From positions 1-64,000 of the forward strand of contig NZ_BJOU01000002.1 in NCBI RefSeq assembly GCF_009932435.1: a stretch of 64,000 nt of DNA, given 5' to 3'. This stretch comes from Gordonia crocea. Its GTDB lineage: Bacteria; Actinomycetota; Actinomycetes; Mycobacteriales; Mycobacteriaceae. A program made the position numbers and the translations under genes. This document shows, piece by piece, positions 10,549 through 20,112 of this stretch (positions within the stretch are counted from its first letter, which is position 1; every line of letters starts with the position of its first letter). Below the pieces are notes generated by a model. It was not told where the DNA came from and did not search any database. It was given only the letters and a program-made list of their open reading frames with translations.

Positions 10549-12330
10549 ATGACGAACAGCCGTGCGACCACCAAGGTCCGGCTCACCGACTTGGCCAAGG
10601 GCGTGGTGGACATGGTGCCGTCGGCGCCGCTGATGGTCCGGCACGCGCCCGGGTTGATCCACCGCCCGGCCGATGCGCGCAAAACCATCGGCAGCGTTTT
10701 CCAGAAGCATGCCGGCAAGCATCCGGAGCGGCCCTTCGTCCGCTTCGAAGGCCGCGCCACCAGCTATGGCGAGGCCAACGCGATCGTCAACCGCTATGCC
10801 GCCCAACTCGCCGCCGACGGTGTGCGGACCGGTGACGTCGTCGCCCTCCTGGGCAAGAACTCGCCCACGCTGCTGTACCTGACGCTGGCCGCGGTCAAGC
10901 TCGGCGCGGTCGCGGGCATGCTGAACTACAACCAGCACGGTGCGATCGGCAACCACTCGATAAAGCTGCTGGGCGCCTCGGTGTTGGTCTACGACCCCGA
11001 GTGCAAAGACACCTTCGACTCGTTCGACGCCGAGGTGCACCCCCCGCATGTCTACGACTACGCCGCCTTCGACGAGGCCGCCGCGCCACGGCCGGCGACC
11101 AACCCGGCGGTGACGGCCACCCTGCCGGCCTCGACCAACGCCTTCTACATCTTCACCTCCGGCACCACCGGGCTGCCGAAGGCGAGCGTGATGAGCCACA
11201 ACCGGTGGCTGGCGAACATGGCCGGCATCGGCGGGATGGCGGTGCGGCTGCGCAGTTCCGACACCATGTACATCCCGTTGCCGCTCTACCACAACAATGC
11301 ACTGTCGGTCTCGCTCGGCGCAGTGCTCGCGGCCGGGGCCACCGTGGCGATCGCCAAGCAGTTCTCCGCGTCGCGGTTCTGGGACGACATCATCCTCAAC
11401 CGCGCGACCGCGTTCTGCTACATCGGCGAGCTGTGCCGCTACCTGCTGGCCCAGCCGCCGAAGCCGACCGACCGCACCCACGGCGTGCGGCTGGCCGTCG
11501 GCAACGGCATGCGCCCGGAGATCTGGGACGAGTTCGTCGAGCGTTTCGGCGTCAAGCGGATCGTCGAGTTTTACGGGGCCAGCGAGCTCAACCTCGCGTT
11601 CGTCAACGTGTTCACCGTCGCCAAGACCGCCGGGTTCTGCCCGCTGCCGTTCAAGGTCGTCGAGTACGACCAGGCGACCGGCGAGGCCAAGCGCGACGCC
11701 GCCGGTCGGTTGCGGGCGGTGCGGAAGGGCGAGCCGGGCCTGCTGATCTCCGAGATCAGCGACCGGGTGCCGCTCGACGGCTACACCGATCCGTCGGCGA
11801 CGGAGAAGAAGATCATCCGCGACGGGTTCAAACCCGGCGACTCCTGGTTCAACTCCGGCGACCTCGTGCGCGAGGTCGGATGGGGTCACATCGCCTTCGT
11901 CGACCGCCTCGGCGACACCTTCCGCTGGAAGGGGGAGAACGTCGCGACCACCGAGGTCGAGGGCGCGTTCGACGGTCTCGACGGGGTCGACCAGGCGGTC
12001 GTCTACGGCGTCGAGGTGCCCGGCTGCGACGGTCGGGCCGGGATGGCCGCGGTGACGCTGGCCGAGGGTGCCGAGTTCGACGGGAAGGCTGTCGCCGAGC
12101 ATCTCTACCGCGTGCTGCCGGCCTATGCGATCCCGCTTTTCGTGCGCATCATCGGCGAGGTGGAGGCCACCTCGACCTTCAAGACCCGCAAGGTCGACCT
12201 GCGTGACGAGGGCTTCGGCGACGTCGGTGGCGATCCGCTCTACGCGTTGCGCGGCCGGTCCGACGGATACGTGGAGGCGTATGCCGATTACGCGGCCGAC
12301 GTGGCCGCCGCCCGGGCCCCCCGCGGCTGA
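10549..12330 (+). CDS. fadD6: Long-chain acyl-CoA synthetase FadD6
   Basis: 593-residue ANL-superfamily enzyme that activates fatty acids to acyl-CoA through an acyl-AMP. The adenylate-forming loop FTSGTTGLPKASVMSH (TSGTTGLPK at 203-211), the EFYGASELNLAF block, the WFNSGDLV motif and the C-terminal FKTRKVDLRDEGF segment are present. ATG 10549 lies 10 nt after GAGGAG (10533-10538) and is preferred to the in-frame TTG at 10540. It is followed by folP2 and gpgS in the same order as Rv1206-Rv1208. Confidence 0.93.
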   Translation: MTNSRATTKVRLTDLAKGVVDMVPSAPLMVRHAPGLIHRPADARKTIGSVFQKHAGKHPERPFVRFEGRATSYGEANAIVNRYAAQLAADGVRTGDVVALLGKNSPTLLYLTLAAVKLGAVAGMLNYNQHGAIGNHSIKLLGASVLVYDPECKDTFDSFDAEVHPPHVYDYAAFDEAAAPRPATNPAVTATLPASTNAFYIFTSGTTGLPKASVMSHNRWLANMAGIGGMAVRLRSSDTMYIPLPLYHNNALSVSLGAVLAAGATVAIAKQFSASRFWDDIILNRATAFCYIGELCRYLLAQPPKPTDRTHGVRLAVGNGMRPEIWDEFVERFGVKRIVEFYGASELNLAFVNVFTVAKTAGFCPLPFKVVEYDQATGEAKRDAAGRLRAVRKGEPGLLISEISDRVPLDGYTDPSATEKKIIRDGFKPGDSWFNSGDLVREVGWGHIAFVDRLGDTFRWKGENVATTEVEGAFDGLDGVDQAVVYGVEVPGCDGRAGMAAVTLAEGAEFDGKAVAEHLYRVLPAYAIPLFVRIIGEVEATSTFKTRKVDLRDEGFGDVGGDPLYALRGRSDGYVEAYADYAADVAAARAPRG

Positions 12331-12363
12331 GGGTGCGTGGTCCCCAGCGGTAGCGTGGACACG

Positions 12364-13257
12364 GTGACGACCACCACCACCCTTCCGGCGACCCTGTGCG
12401 GACGGCCGGTGGCCGCCGACCGGGCGTTGGTCATGGCGATCGTCAACCGCACCCCCGATTCCTTTTACGACCGGGGGGCGAGCTTCGACGACGAGCCGGC
12501 CCGCCGCCGTGTCGAGCAGGTAGTGGCCGAGGGTGCCGACATCATCGATATCGGCGGGGTCAAGGCCGGCCCGGGGGAGCGGGTCGACGCGCAGGCCGAG
12601 GCGGATCGGGTGGTCCCGTTCATCGCCTGGGTGCGCGAACGGTTCCCGGAGACGGTGATCAGCGTCGACACGTGGCGCTCGAGCGTGGCACAGGCCGCGT
12701 GCGCCGCCGGGGCCGATCTGATCAACGACACCTGGGCGGGGGCGGACCCGGGCCTGGTCGACGTGGCGGCCCGCTGCGGCGCCGGCCTCGTCTGCTCCCA
12801 CACCGGTGGCGCGGTGCCGCGCACCCGGCCGCACCGGGTCCGCTACGGCGATGCCGCGACCGACGTCGTCGACCAGGTCGTCGGCGACCTGACCGCGGCG
12901 GCCCGCCGCGCCGCGGCGGCCGGGGTGCGCGCCGACGGCATCATCATCGACCCGACGCACGACTTCGGGAAGAACACCCACCACGGACTCGCGCTGCTGC
13001 GCCACACGGATCGACTCGCGGCCACCGGGTTCCCCGTGCTGATGGCGTTGAGCAACAAGGACTTCGTCGGCGAGACCCTCGGGGTCGACCTCGACCAGCG
13101 CCTGGACGGGACCCTGGCCGCCACCGCATTGGCCGCCGAGCACGGTGCGCGCATCTTCCGCGCGCACGAGGTCGCGGCCACCCGGCGGGTGGTGGAGATG
13201 GTCGCGGCGATCACCGGCCGGCGTTCCCCGGTGCGGGCGATCCGGGGGCTGGCATGA
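12364..13257 (+). CDS. folP2: Dihydropteroate synthase homologue FolP2
   Basis: 297-residue TIM-barrel of the dihydropteroate synthase family: AIVNRTPDSFYDRG, DIIDIGGVKAGPG and SVDTWRSSVA are conserved strands or loops. By position upstream of gpgS it corresponds to M. tuberculosis Rv1207 (FolP2), whose DHPS activity is doubtful; true FolP1 is normally encoded elsewhere. The start at GTG 12364 was chosen because the protein then aligns with the family N terminus. The stop overlaps the gpgS ATG (ATGA), indicating translational coupling. Confidence 0.88.
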   Translation: MTTTTTLPATLCGRPVAADRALVMAIVNRTPDSFYDRGASFDDEPARRRVEQVVAEGADIIDIGGVKAGPGERVDAQAEADRVVPFIAWVRERFPETVISVDTWRSSVAQAACAAGADLINDTWAGADPGLVDVAARCGAGLVCSHTGGAVPRTRPHRVRYGDAATDVVDQVVGDLTAAARRAAAAGVRADGIIIDPTHDFGKNTHHGLALLRHTDRLAATGFPVLMALSNKDFVGETLGVDLDQRLDGTLAATALAAEHGARIFRAHEVAATRRVVEMVAAITGRRSPVRAIRGLA

Positions 13258-14201
13258 GCGGCGCGCCGACCCGCCCGGCGTCGGGCATCCCGACCTGGGA
13301 CCGGCCCGCCTGGACCGCGCCCGAGCTCGTCGCGGCCAAGGACGGGCGCACGATCGCGGTCGTGTTGCCGGCCTTGAACGAGGCGGACACCGTCGCCGGA
13401 GTCATCGAGTCGATCCGCCCGCTGGTCGGCGGCCTCGTCGACGACCTGGTGGTGCTCGACTCCGGGTCCACCGACGACACCGCCGTCGTGGCCGCCGCTG
13501 CCGGTGCCCGGGTGGTGAGCCGCGAGGAGGCCCTGCCCCAGGTGCCGCCGGTCGACGGGAAGGGGGAGGTGCTGTGGCGCGCGATCGCCGCGACGCAGGC
13601 CGACATCATCGTCTTCATCGACTCCGACCTGGTCTCGCCCGATCCGATGTTCGTGCCGAAGCTGGTCGGGCCGATCATCACGCAGCCGGGAATCGAGCTG
13701 GTCAAGGGCTATTACCGACGGCCCTGGCGCACCGCCGCCCAACACGTCGAGGACGGCGGCGGCCGGGTGACCGAACTCGTGGCCCGTCCGTTGTTGGCGG
13801 CGCTGCGCCCCGAGCTGAGCCCCATCGTCCAACCGTTGGGCGGGGAGTACGCCGGCACCCGTGAGCTGTTGTCGTCGCTGCCGTTCGCCCCCGGATACGG
13901 CGTGGAGATCGGCCTGCTGATCGACACCTACGAAGCGCGCGGTCCGCAGGCGATCGGCCAGGTCAACCTCGGGGTCCGCGTGCACCGGCACCGCCCGCTG
14001 ACCGAGCTGGGCGTGATGAGCCGCCAGATCGTCGGGACCCTGCTGCGCCGCTGCGGGATCGACGACTCGCAAGCGCCGCTGGTCCAGTTCGCGGCGGCGG
14101 CCGACGGCTCGTTCGCCACCCAGGTCACCGAAGTGGTCTTGGTCGACCGGCCGCCGATGGACTCGGTCCTCGGGAATCAGGGGGCACACCGATGGGGATG
14201 A
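13254..14201 (+). CDS. gpgS: Glucosyl-3-phosphoglycerate synthase GpgS
   Basis: 315-residue GT81-family glycosyltransferase that transfers glucose to 3-phosphoglycerate, the first step of methylglucose lipopolysaccharide synthesis. Visible are VVLPALNEADTVAGVIESI for nucleotide-sugar binding, the metal-binding DSD in VFIDSDLVSPDP, and PLGGEYAGTRELL. It starts inside the folP2 stop and its own stop overlaps the next small gene, so folP2, gpgS and the DivIVA-like gene form one tightly packed unit. Confidence 0.93.
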   Translation: MSGAPTRPASGIPTWDRPAWTAPELVAAKDGRTIAVVLPALNEADTVAGVIESIRPLVGGLVDDLVVLDSGSTDDTAVVAAAAGARVVSREEALPQVPPVDGKGEVLWRAIAATQADIIVFIDSDLVSPDPMFVPKLVGPIITQPGIELVKGYYRRPWRTAAQHVEDGGGRVTELVARPLLAALRPELSPIVQPLGGEYAGTRELLSSLPFAPGYGVEIGLLIDTYEARGPQAIGQVNLGVRVHRHRPLTELGVMSRQIVGTLLRRCGIDDSQAPLVQFAAAADGSFATQVTEVVLVDRPPMDSVLGNQGAHRWG

Positions 14202-14515
14202 TTCTGGCGTATGCCGCCGGGTTGGCCGTGGTGGCTGGACTGCTCTTCGTTGTGGTGTGGTTCGTCTTCGGCCGGGGCGAGGACCTGAGGGCCGTCGACG
14301 ACGACGTGACCGTCACCGAGCTGCCCCGCGCGGGTATCGCCGGTGACGATGTCCGCAAGGTCCGCTTCGCCCTCGCGTTCCGCGGATACAAGCAGTCCGA
14401 AGTCGACTGGACGCTGGAGAAGCTGGCCCGGGAGATTGACGAATTGCGGGCCGTGGCCGCGGCACTGCGTGAGCGCGCCGAGCCGGGCGAAACCGGCGGT
14501 CCAGGTCTGCCGTGA
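14198..14515 (+). CDS. Small membrane-anchored DivIVA-domain protein (Rv1209-like)
   Basis: 105 residues: one N-terminal transmembrane helix (about 2-22), an acidic linker, then VRFALAFRGYKQSEVDWTLEKLAREI, the short DivIVA-type motif (F-x-x-x-x-R-G-Y followed by a coiled coil). ATG 14198 gives an ATGA overlap with the gpgS stop; an in-frame ATG at 14192 would add two residues. The architecture suggests a membrane-tethered polar or septal adaptor, inferred from the motif only. Confidence 0.75.
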   Translation: MILAYAAGLAVVAGLLFVVVWFVFGRGEDLRAVDDDVTVTELPRAGIAGDDVRKVRFALAFRGYKQSEVDWTLEKLAREIDELRAVAAALRERAEPGETGGPGLP

Positions 14516-14590
14516 GGGTGAGGCCGTGCGCGCCCACCGGCGATGACCAGGTATGATGAACCAGATTGATAACTCGGAGGGAGTTGCACG

Positions 14591-14758
14591 ATGGCGGCGA
14601 TGAAGCCACGCACCGGAGATGGCCCGATGGAGGCAGCCAAGGAGGGCCGCGGGATCGTAGTGCGCATCCCGATCGAAGGTGGCGGACGTCTCGTGGTCGA
14701 GCTGACCGCTGAGGAAGCGGCCGCACTCGGCGAAGAGCTGCGCGGAGTCGCCGGCTGA
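14591..14758 (+). CDS. DUF3117 small protein (Rv1211-like)
   Basis: 55 residues, MAAMKPRTGDGPMEAAKEG then GRGIVVRIPIEGGGRLVVEL, a strongly conserved actinobacterial protein of unknown function. ATG 14591 follows GGAGG (14576-14580). TATGAT at 14552-14557 could be a -10 element, suggesting separate transcription from the gpgS unit; no clear -35 was seen. In M. tuberculosis the tagA glycosylase gene precedes this gene; it is absent here. Confidence 0.85.
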   Translation: MAAMKPRTGDGPMEAAKEGRGIVVRIPIEGGGRLVVELTAEEAAALGEELRGVAG

Positions 14759-14805
14759 CACCCCCTCCCGGGACAGCGCCCCCGGGCGCCGCACTCGACG
14801 GCGTC

Positions 14806-15663
14806 ATGGAAGCGTTGCGCTGCCCGGTTTGTGCCGGGGCGGTCTCGCGCGTCGAACCGCTCTCGGGCACCCTCGGGTGCTCCTCGGGGCATCGATTCGA
14901 CATCGCGCGGCAGGGTTATGTCTCGTTGCTCGACGGCGGGTCGTCGGGTCTGTCGTCCGATTCCGCCGACATGGTCGCCGCTCGGCGCCGCGTGCTCGAC
15001 ACTGAGCCGTATGCCGCCATCCGGGGCGCGGTGGCCGACGCCGTGGCCGGTGCCGTCGGCGGCGGATCCGGGCCGGCCCCGCTGATCGTCGACGCCGGCT
15101 GCGGGACCGGGCACTATCTGGCGTCGTGCCTGACCCGGATACCCCGGGCCCGGGGAATCGGCATGGACCTGTCGAAGTATGCGGCGCGCTCCGCCGCACG
15201 CATCCACCCGCGGGCGGGCGCCGTCGTCGCCGATCTGTGGCGGCCCTGGCCGGTGGCCGACGGTGCGGCCGCGGTCGTCCTCGCCGTTTTCGCCCCGCGC
15301 GGTTTTGGCCAGGCCCGCCGGGTGCTCGGCGCCGACGGGCGCATCGTCGTGGTCACCCCGCGGCCCGACCACCTCGGCGAGCTGATCGACCCCATGGGCA
15401 TGGTGGGTATCGCGCCGGGCAAACACGCCCGGCTCGTCGCCGAGCTCGGTGACGCCGGATTCGCCGCGGTCAGCACGACAACGGTGCAGCGGCGCGACGA
15501 GTGGACCGTCGACGAGGTGGTCGATGCGATCGCGATGGGGCCCAGTGCGTTTCACTCCGACCCGGCGCGGCTGCGCGAGCGGGCCGCGGCGCTGTGCGGA
15601 CCGGGCGGCGGGGGCACCGTTTCGGTGACGACCGCGGTGGACATCACCACCGCCGGGTCTTGA
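14806..15663 (+). CDS. RlmA-type 23S rRNA guanine-N1 methyltransferase
   Basis: 285 residues. The N-terminal zinc ribbon (CPVC at Cys6 and Cys9, then C-x3-H at Cys25 and His29) precedes a class I SAM domain with motif I VDAGCGTGHYLA and LDLSK-type acid loop GMDLSKYA. This zinc-ribbon plus SAM layout is the RlmA family, which methylates G745 or G748 in helix 35 of 23S rRNA; some members (TlrB) give macrolide tolerance. Which of the two positions is modified cannot be read from the sequence. Confidence 0.82.
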   Translation: MEALRCPVCAGAVSRVEPLSGTLGCSSGHRFDIARQGYVSLLDGGSSGLSSDSADMVAARRRVLDTEPYAAIRGAVADAVAGAVGGGSGPAPLIVDAGCGTGHYLASCLTRIPRARGIGMDLSKYAARSAARIHPRAGAVVADLWRPWPVADGAAAVVLAVFAPRGFGQARRVLGADGRIVVVTPRPDHLGELIDPMGMVGIAPGKHARLVAELGDAGFAAVSTTTVQRRDEWTVDEVVDAIAMGPSAFHSDPARLRERAAALCGPGGGGTVSVTTAVDITTAGS

Positions 15664-15696
15664 GCGCGGGGGCCGGGCGTGGGCTAGGTTTGTGGT

Positions 15697-16914
15697 GTGA
15701 GAGCCGCACCGCATGTCTTGGCCATCGTGCTTGCCGGGGGTGAGGGCAAGCGCCTCTACCCGTTCACGGCCGACCGCGCGAAGCCGGCCGTTCCCTTCGG
15801 GGGCACGTACCGCCTCATCGATTTCGTCCTCTCCAACCTCGTCAACGGCGGATACGAACGCATCTGCGTCCTGACCCAGTACAAGTCCCATTCGCTGGAC
15901 CGCCACATCGCCCAGACCTGGTGGGTCAGCGGGTTCCACGGCGAGTACATCACCTCGGTGCCCGCCCAGCAGCGGCTCGGCAAGCGCTGGTTCACCGGCA
16001 GTGCGGATGCGATCCTGCAGTCGCTCAACCTGGTCCACGACGAGAACCCCGACTACCTGGTGGTCTTCGGCGCCGACCACGTGTACCGGATGGACCCGTC
16101 GCAGATGGTGGCCGCGCACATCGCCTCGGGAGCGTCGGCGACGGTCGCGGGGATCCGGGTGCCGCGCGACGAGGCCCACGCGCTGGGCTGCATCGACGCC
16201 GATGACGACGGACGGATAACGCGGTTCGTGGAGAAGCCCGCGGATCCGCCGGCGACGCCGGACGACCCGACGATGACGCTGGCGTCGATGGGCAACTACG
16301 TCTTCACCACCGACGCGCTGATCGAGGCGCTGCGCGCGGATTCGGCAAACGAGGATTCCGGCCACGACATGGGCGGCGACATCATCCCCGCCTTCGTGGC
16401 GCGGGGCGAGGCGGCGGTGTACGACTTCCGCGACAACGAGGTGCCCGGCGCCACCGAGCGCGACCGCGGCTATTGGCGCGACGTCGGGACCATCGACGCC
16501 TTCTATGACGCGCACATGGACCTGGTGTCGCCGAATCCCGTTTTCACCCTCTACAACCGGCACTGGCCGATCCGCGGTGAGACGTCCAACCTGGCCCCGG
16601 CGAAGTTCATCGGCGGCGGGTCGGTGCAGAACTCGGTGGTGGGCGCCGGGTCGATCATCAAGGCGACCGCGGTCAGCGGGTCGGTCATCGCCACCGACGT
16701 GGTCATCGAAGACGGGGCCGTCGTCCAAGACTGCGTGGTGATGCCCGGTGTCCGGATCAAGTCCGGGGCCGTCGTCCGCAACGCGATCCTCGACAAGAAC
16801 GTGGTGGTCTCGCCGATGGCACAGCTCGGCGTGGACCTCGAGCGCGACCGGACGCTCCACACGGTCAGCGACGGCGGGATCGTCGCCGTCGGCAAGGGCG
16901 TCATCGTCGAATAA
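15697..16914 (+). CDS. glgC: ADP-glucose pyrophosphorylase GlgC
   Basis: 405 residues. It forms ADP-glucose from glucose-1-phosphate and ATP for alpha-glucan synthesis. The nucleotide-binding [23 protein letters not shown], the GADHVYRMD motif, the substrate loop FVEKP and a C-terminal left-handed beta-helix are all present. The start is GTG 15697. In M. tuberculosis glgC is divergent from the glycosyltransferase gene glgA/glgM; here the neighbour is the RlmA-like gene and no such glycosyltransferase is in the window. The last codons are part of a 16-bp tandem repeat. Confidence 0.95.
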   Translation: MRAAPHVLAIVLAGGEGKRLYPFTADRAKPAVPFGGTYRLIDFVLSNLVNGGYERICVLTQYKSHSLDRHIAQTWWVSGFHGEYITSVPAQQRLGKRWFTGSADAILQSLNLVHDENPDYLVVFGADHVYRMDPSQMVAAHIASGASATVAGIRVPRDEAHALGCIDADDDGRITRFVEKPADPPATPDDPTMTLASMGNYVFTTDALIEALRADSANEDSGHDMGGDIIPAFVARGEAAVYDFRDNEVPGATERDRGYWRDVGTIDAFYDAHMDLVSPNPVFTLYNRHWPIRGETSNLAPAKFIGGGSVQNSVVGAGSIIKATAVSGSVIATDVVIEDGAVVQDCVVMPGVRIKSGAVVRNAILDKNVVVSPMAQLGVDLERDRTLHTVSDGGIVAVGKGVIVE

Positions 16915-16960
16915 CGGGCGCGTCGAATAACGGGCGCGTCGAATAACGGGCGCGTCGAAT
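16906..16960. repeat. 16-bp tandem repeat spanning the glgC stop
   Basis: The unit GTCGAATAACGGGCGC occurs three times without a mismatch (16906-16921, 16922-16937, 16938-16953) and a fourth partial copy GTCGAAT follows. The first copy contains the last two glgC codons and its TAA, so each copy repeats the stop triplet. It lies between glgC and the end of the convergent Nudix gene. Confidence 0.95.
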
Positions 16961-16974
16961 GGGCCGGGCGCGGG

Positions 16975-17523
16975 TCAGGCCAGGCGACGGCGGACCGCGT
17001 CGACGAGGGGCACCAGCTCGTCGTTGGGCAGCTCGCCGAGCGGCCACCAGCGCAGGTCCAGCGATTCGTCGCTGCGCACGATCGCGGGCAGGTTGCCGTC
17101 GTCGGTGGCCGGGGCGATCGCGGCGAACCGCACGTCCAGGTGCCGGGTCGGCACGCCCAGCGAACAGGTGATCGGGTGGGTGTGCAGGTGGACCGGCCCG
17201 GGGGCCAGTCGCAGCCCGTCGATGCCGGACTCCTCGCCGGCCTCGCGCAGCGCGGCCGCCTCGATTGACGGGTCGTCGGGCTCGCAGTGCCCGCCCAGCT
17301 GCACCCAGGCGCCCACGCGCGGGTGCAGGGTCAGCAGGGCGTGGGTCACCCCGGCATCGACGACGAGCGCCGAGGCGGTGATGTGGCCGGGCTCGTGGGC
17401 GCGCAGGCAGCCGTCGGGGGCGGCGTCGAGGAACGCCAGATAGGTGTGGCGCAGCGAGTCCTGTTCGGCGCTGTGCGCCGCCCAGGAGCCCAGGGCGGCG
17501 CGCGTCGAGGCGTGCAGGTTCAC
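16975..17523 (-). CDS. Nudix hydrolase coupled to fbiB
   Basis: 182 residues with a Nudix box [19 protein letters not shown] followed by GEESGI, retaining the RE-x-x-EE-x-G metal-binding core. Its GTG start overlaps the fbiB stop (GTGA at 17520-17523), so fbiA, fbiB and this gene are translated as one coupled operon. Nudix enzymes hydrolyse nucleoside diphosphate derivatives; a house-cleaning or F420-related substrate is suggested by context only. Confidence 0.85.
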   Translation of the reverse strand: MNLHASTRAALGSWAAHSAEQDSLRHTYLAFLDAAPDGCLRAHEPGHITASALVVDAGVTHALLTLHPRVGAWVQLGGHCEPDDPSIEAAALREAGEESGIDGLRLAPGPVHLHTHPITCSLGVPTRHLDVRFAAIAPATDDGNLPAIVRSDESLDLRWWPLGELPNDELVPLVDAVRRRLA

Positions 17524-18875
17524 AGCTCCACCACCAGACCGGTCGGATCGGCCGGGGGACGGGTCGGCGGGTTGGAGCCGTCGTCGGGGCGGGTCGGCGG
17601 ATAACCGATGGCGATCGCGCCCAACGGTTCCCACCGCTCGTCCAGGTCCAGCTGGGTGCGGACGACGTCGGCGGCGAAGATCGTCGAGCCGATCCAGCAG
17701 CTCCCGATCTCGCGGGCGGACAGGGCCACCAGCAGCATCCCGACCGCGGCGCCGGAGGCGACGGTGAACATGGTGTGCTCGCAGGCATTGCGCCGGTCGT
17801 CGGGGTAGGTGTGGGCGCCCTCAGGCACCAAGAACGGGATCACCACCTCCGGGGCGTCGTAGAGGATCTGGCCGCGGCGCACGCGCTTGGCGATCGACTC
17901 GTCGCTCTTGTCGTCGTCGCGCAGGTCCGATCGCCACGCGTCGCCCATCGCGTCGAGCAGGGCCAGGCGCCGGGTCCGGTCGCGCAGCCAGACGAAGCGC
18001 ACCGGGTGGGTGTGGTGCGGGGCGGGTGCGGTGAGGGCCTCGGCGAGCGCGGCGCGCATCTGGTCGGGGTCGACCGGGTCCGACGCAAAGCTGCGGACCG
18101 AGCGGCGGGTGAGCACCGCCTCGCGACGGCCCTGGGCCACCGCCAGGTCGGTGCCGAGGCGGAACAGATCCTCGTCGGCGGGGCGAACCAGGTCGGCGGC
18201 GGTACTCCCGTCGTCACGGGGCGCCAGGCCGCGCACGATGGCGGCGGCGACCCCGTCGAGCTTGCCCTTCACCAGGTCCGCGGCTGCGGCGATCTCGTCG
18301 GCCACCGCGATCTCGGTGACGACGAGTTCGTTGCCGTGGACGTCGCGACGCCCCTCATAACTGTGACTGACCGCCAGGCCCGACGAGCCGATCGCGACGT
18401 CGGTCTGCCCGGTGCGCCAGGCCCGGCCCATCGTGTCGGTGATGACGACGGCGACGTCGAAGCCGGCCTGCGCGAACGCGGCGCGGACGGCGGCGGCGCT
18501 GCCGTCGGGGTCGCGGGGCAGCAGGGCGAGTTCGTCGACCGCCACGTTGGACCCGTCGACGCCGGCCGCGGCCTGGATGAGCCCGTTGGCGTTCTCGGTG
18601 ATCAGCGTGCGGTTCTTGCGGGCGACGACGCGGACGGTCTCCTCGTCGATCAGGCGGCGCCGCAGCGCGTCGCGTGCTTCCGGGTCGGTCGGCGCGGGCA
18701 CCATGCGCCCCTCGGTCTTGGAGAAGACCTTCGAGGTGATGACGACGACGTCCCCGTCGCGCAGGTCGGCGGCCTCGAGGATGGCCGCGGCGACCGACAT
18801 CCCCGGGCGGAACTCGGGGAGGCCGTGGACGCCGATGATCGTCAGCGCGCCGGCGGAGCGGTGATCGGCGCTCAC
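17520..18875 (-). CDS. fbiB: F420:L-glutamate ligase / FMN reductase FbiB
   Basis: 451 residues with two fused domains, as in mycobacterial FbiB. Residues about 10-240 are the CofE-type GTP-dependent ligase ([35 protein letters not shown]); about 250-451 form a nitroreductase-fold FMN domain ([37 protein letters not shown]). The enzyme reduces dehydro-F420-0 and adds the glutamate tail. The GTG start overlaps the fbiA stop and its own stop overlaps the Nudix start, both as GTGA. Confidence 0.95.
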   Translation of the reverse strand: MSADHRSAGALTIIGVHGLPEFRPGMSVAAAILEAADLRDGDVVVITSKVFSKTEGRMVPAPTDPEARDALRRRLIDEETVRVVARKNRTLITENANGLIQAAAGVDGSNVAVDELALLPRDPDGSAAAVRAAFAQAGFDVAVVITDTMGRAWRTGQTDVAIGSSGLAVSHSYEGRRDVHGNELVVTEIAVADEIAAAADLVKGKLDGVAAAIVRGLAPRDDGSTAADLVRPADEDLFRLGTDLAVAQGRREAVLTRRSVRSFASDPVDPDQMRAALAEALTAPAPHHTHPVRFVWLRDRTRRLALLDAMGDAWRSDLRDDDKSDESIAKRVRRGQILYDAPEVVIPFLVPEGAHTYPDDRRNACEHTMFTVASGAAVGMLLVALSAREIGSCWIGSTIFAADVVRTQLDLDERWEPLGAIAIGYPPTRPDDGSNPPTRPPADPTGLVVEL

Positions 18876-19894
18876 GACCGGTCCGCCGACGCCGGGGTGT
18901 CGACGCCGACCAGGGCACAGGCGGCGCGCACCATCTGCGCGGTCGCGCCCGGATCGGTCATGAGGAGTGGGGCGGTGCCGATCGCGATGCCGTCGACGGT
19001 GGCGGTGTCGCCGTCGGCGATGAGCCAACCGTCGAGCAGACCGGTGCCGCTGCGCGGACCGTAGTGGGCGGCGATCGCTTCGGCCGTCGTCTCCACGCCG
19101 ATCACCGACAGGCATTCGTCGGCCATGCCGCGCAGCGGCTTGTTGTCGATCACGGGACTGATCCCGACGATCGGCGCGGAGGCGGTGCGCAGGGCGGCAC
19201 GCATTCCATTGACCGACAGGATGGCGCCGATGCTGACCACGGGGTTGCTCGGGGCGAACAGGATGACGTCGGCCTCGGCGATGGCCCGGGCCGACTCGGG
19301 GGTGAGCTTCGCGTTATCGCTGCCCACCTGGGCGAAACCGGTGGTGGGGACTTGTGCGCGGTACCGGACCCACCACTCCTGGAAGTGGATCGCGCGCCGG
19401 TCCCCGTCGGGCGGGTCGATGACGACGTGGGTCTCGTGGCGCTCGTCGGTGACCGGGAGCAACCGGACACCCGGATCCCAGCGCCGGCAGAGGGCGGCGG
19501 CGACGTCGGTCAGCCGGTAGCCGGCCTCGAGCATCTGCGTGCGGATGAGGTGCGTCGCCAGGTCGCGGTCGCCCAAGCCGAACCAGTCGGGGTTGGCGCC
19601 GTACGCGGCGAGTTCCTCTTTGGCGTGCCACGTCTCGTTGCGCCGCCCCCACGCGCGCTCCTCGTCGATCCCGCCACCCAGGGTGTACATGCAGGTGTCG
19701 AGGTCGGGACAGATGCGCACGCCGTGCATCCAGGCATCGTCGCCGACGTTGACCACCGCGCTGACGGTATGCTGCAGACCGTCGGATCCGTCATCGGATC
19801 CGGCACCAGGAAACGGGGTACGGCCGAATAATTCGCGGGCGCCGAGCAACAAGCGCGCGCCGCCGACGCCGCCGACGAGGACAGTGACCTTCAC
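18872..19894 (-). CDS. fbiA: Phosphoenolpyruvate transferase FbiA (CofD)
   Basis: 340 residues, CofD family, which joins FO to the phosphoenolpyruvyl-guanosine donor to make dehydro-F420-0. Landmarks are the N-terminal [37 protein letters not shown], and [19 protein letters not shown] at 19892-19894 places the start directly at this glycine-rich strand; longer frames upstream would add non-conserved residues. It is divergent from whiB2, with a 377-bp shared intergenic region. Confidence 0.95.
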   Translation of the reverse strand: MKVTVLVGGVGGARLLLGARELFGRTPFPGAGSDDGSDGLQHTVSAVVNVGDDAWMHGVRICPDLDTCMYTLGGGIDEERAWGRRNETWHAKEELAAYGANPDWFGLGDRDLATHLIRTQMLEAGYRLTDVAAALCRRWDPGVRLLPVTDERHETHVVIDPPDGDRRAIHFQEWWVRYRAQVPTTGFAQVGSDNAKLTPESARAIAEADVILFAPSNPVVSIGAILSVNGMRAALRTASAPIVGISPVIDNKPLRGMADECLSVIGVETTAEAIAAHYGPRSGTGLLDGWLIADGDTATVDGIAIGTAPLLMTDPGATAQMVRAACALVGVDTPASADRS

Positions 19895-19965
19895 GAGGGA
19901 CCACTGTAGTGGGCACCAGATTGTGGTGTGAGACACGTGAATCCCTGAAGCTCGTGTCGAGACCC

Positions 19966-19994
19966 TTGATTGACCGATTTTGGTGGTATATAGA
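19966..19994 (+). promoter_or_regulatory. Candidate whiB2 promoter P1
   Basis: TTGATT (19966-19971), a 17-bp spacer and TATAGA (19989-19994) form a good sigma70-type promoter about 280 bp upstream of the whiB2 start codon. It was found by motif only. Confidence 0.5.
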
Positions 19995-20012
19995 CGTGTT
20001 TCGCCGTTCGGC

Positions 20013-20042
20013 TTGACCTGGACGAGGGACCAAGTGTCTAAT
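20013..20042 (+). promoter_or_regulatory. Candidate whiB2 promoter P2
   Basis: TTGACC (20013-20018), an 18-bp spacer and TCTAAT (20037-20042) make a second sigma70-like promoter. A transcript from here would begin about 60 bp before the LexA-box-like site at 20113. Confidence 0.45.
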
Positions 20043-20112
20043 CACATCAGTGTCATTTGTGGTTTTGAATCTTGGTATCAACGGATGTGAATTGCCTTGA
20101 GGCACAGCATGT

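Noticed and set aside
10495..16860. Minus-strand open frames of 890 and 911 codons opposite fadD6-folP2 and opposite glgC
   Set aside because: Low-complexity antisense translations of recognised genes with no family motif or ribosome-binding site.
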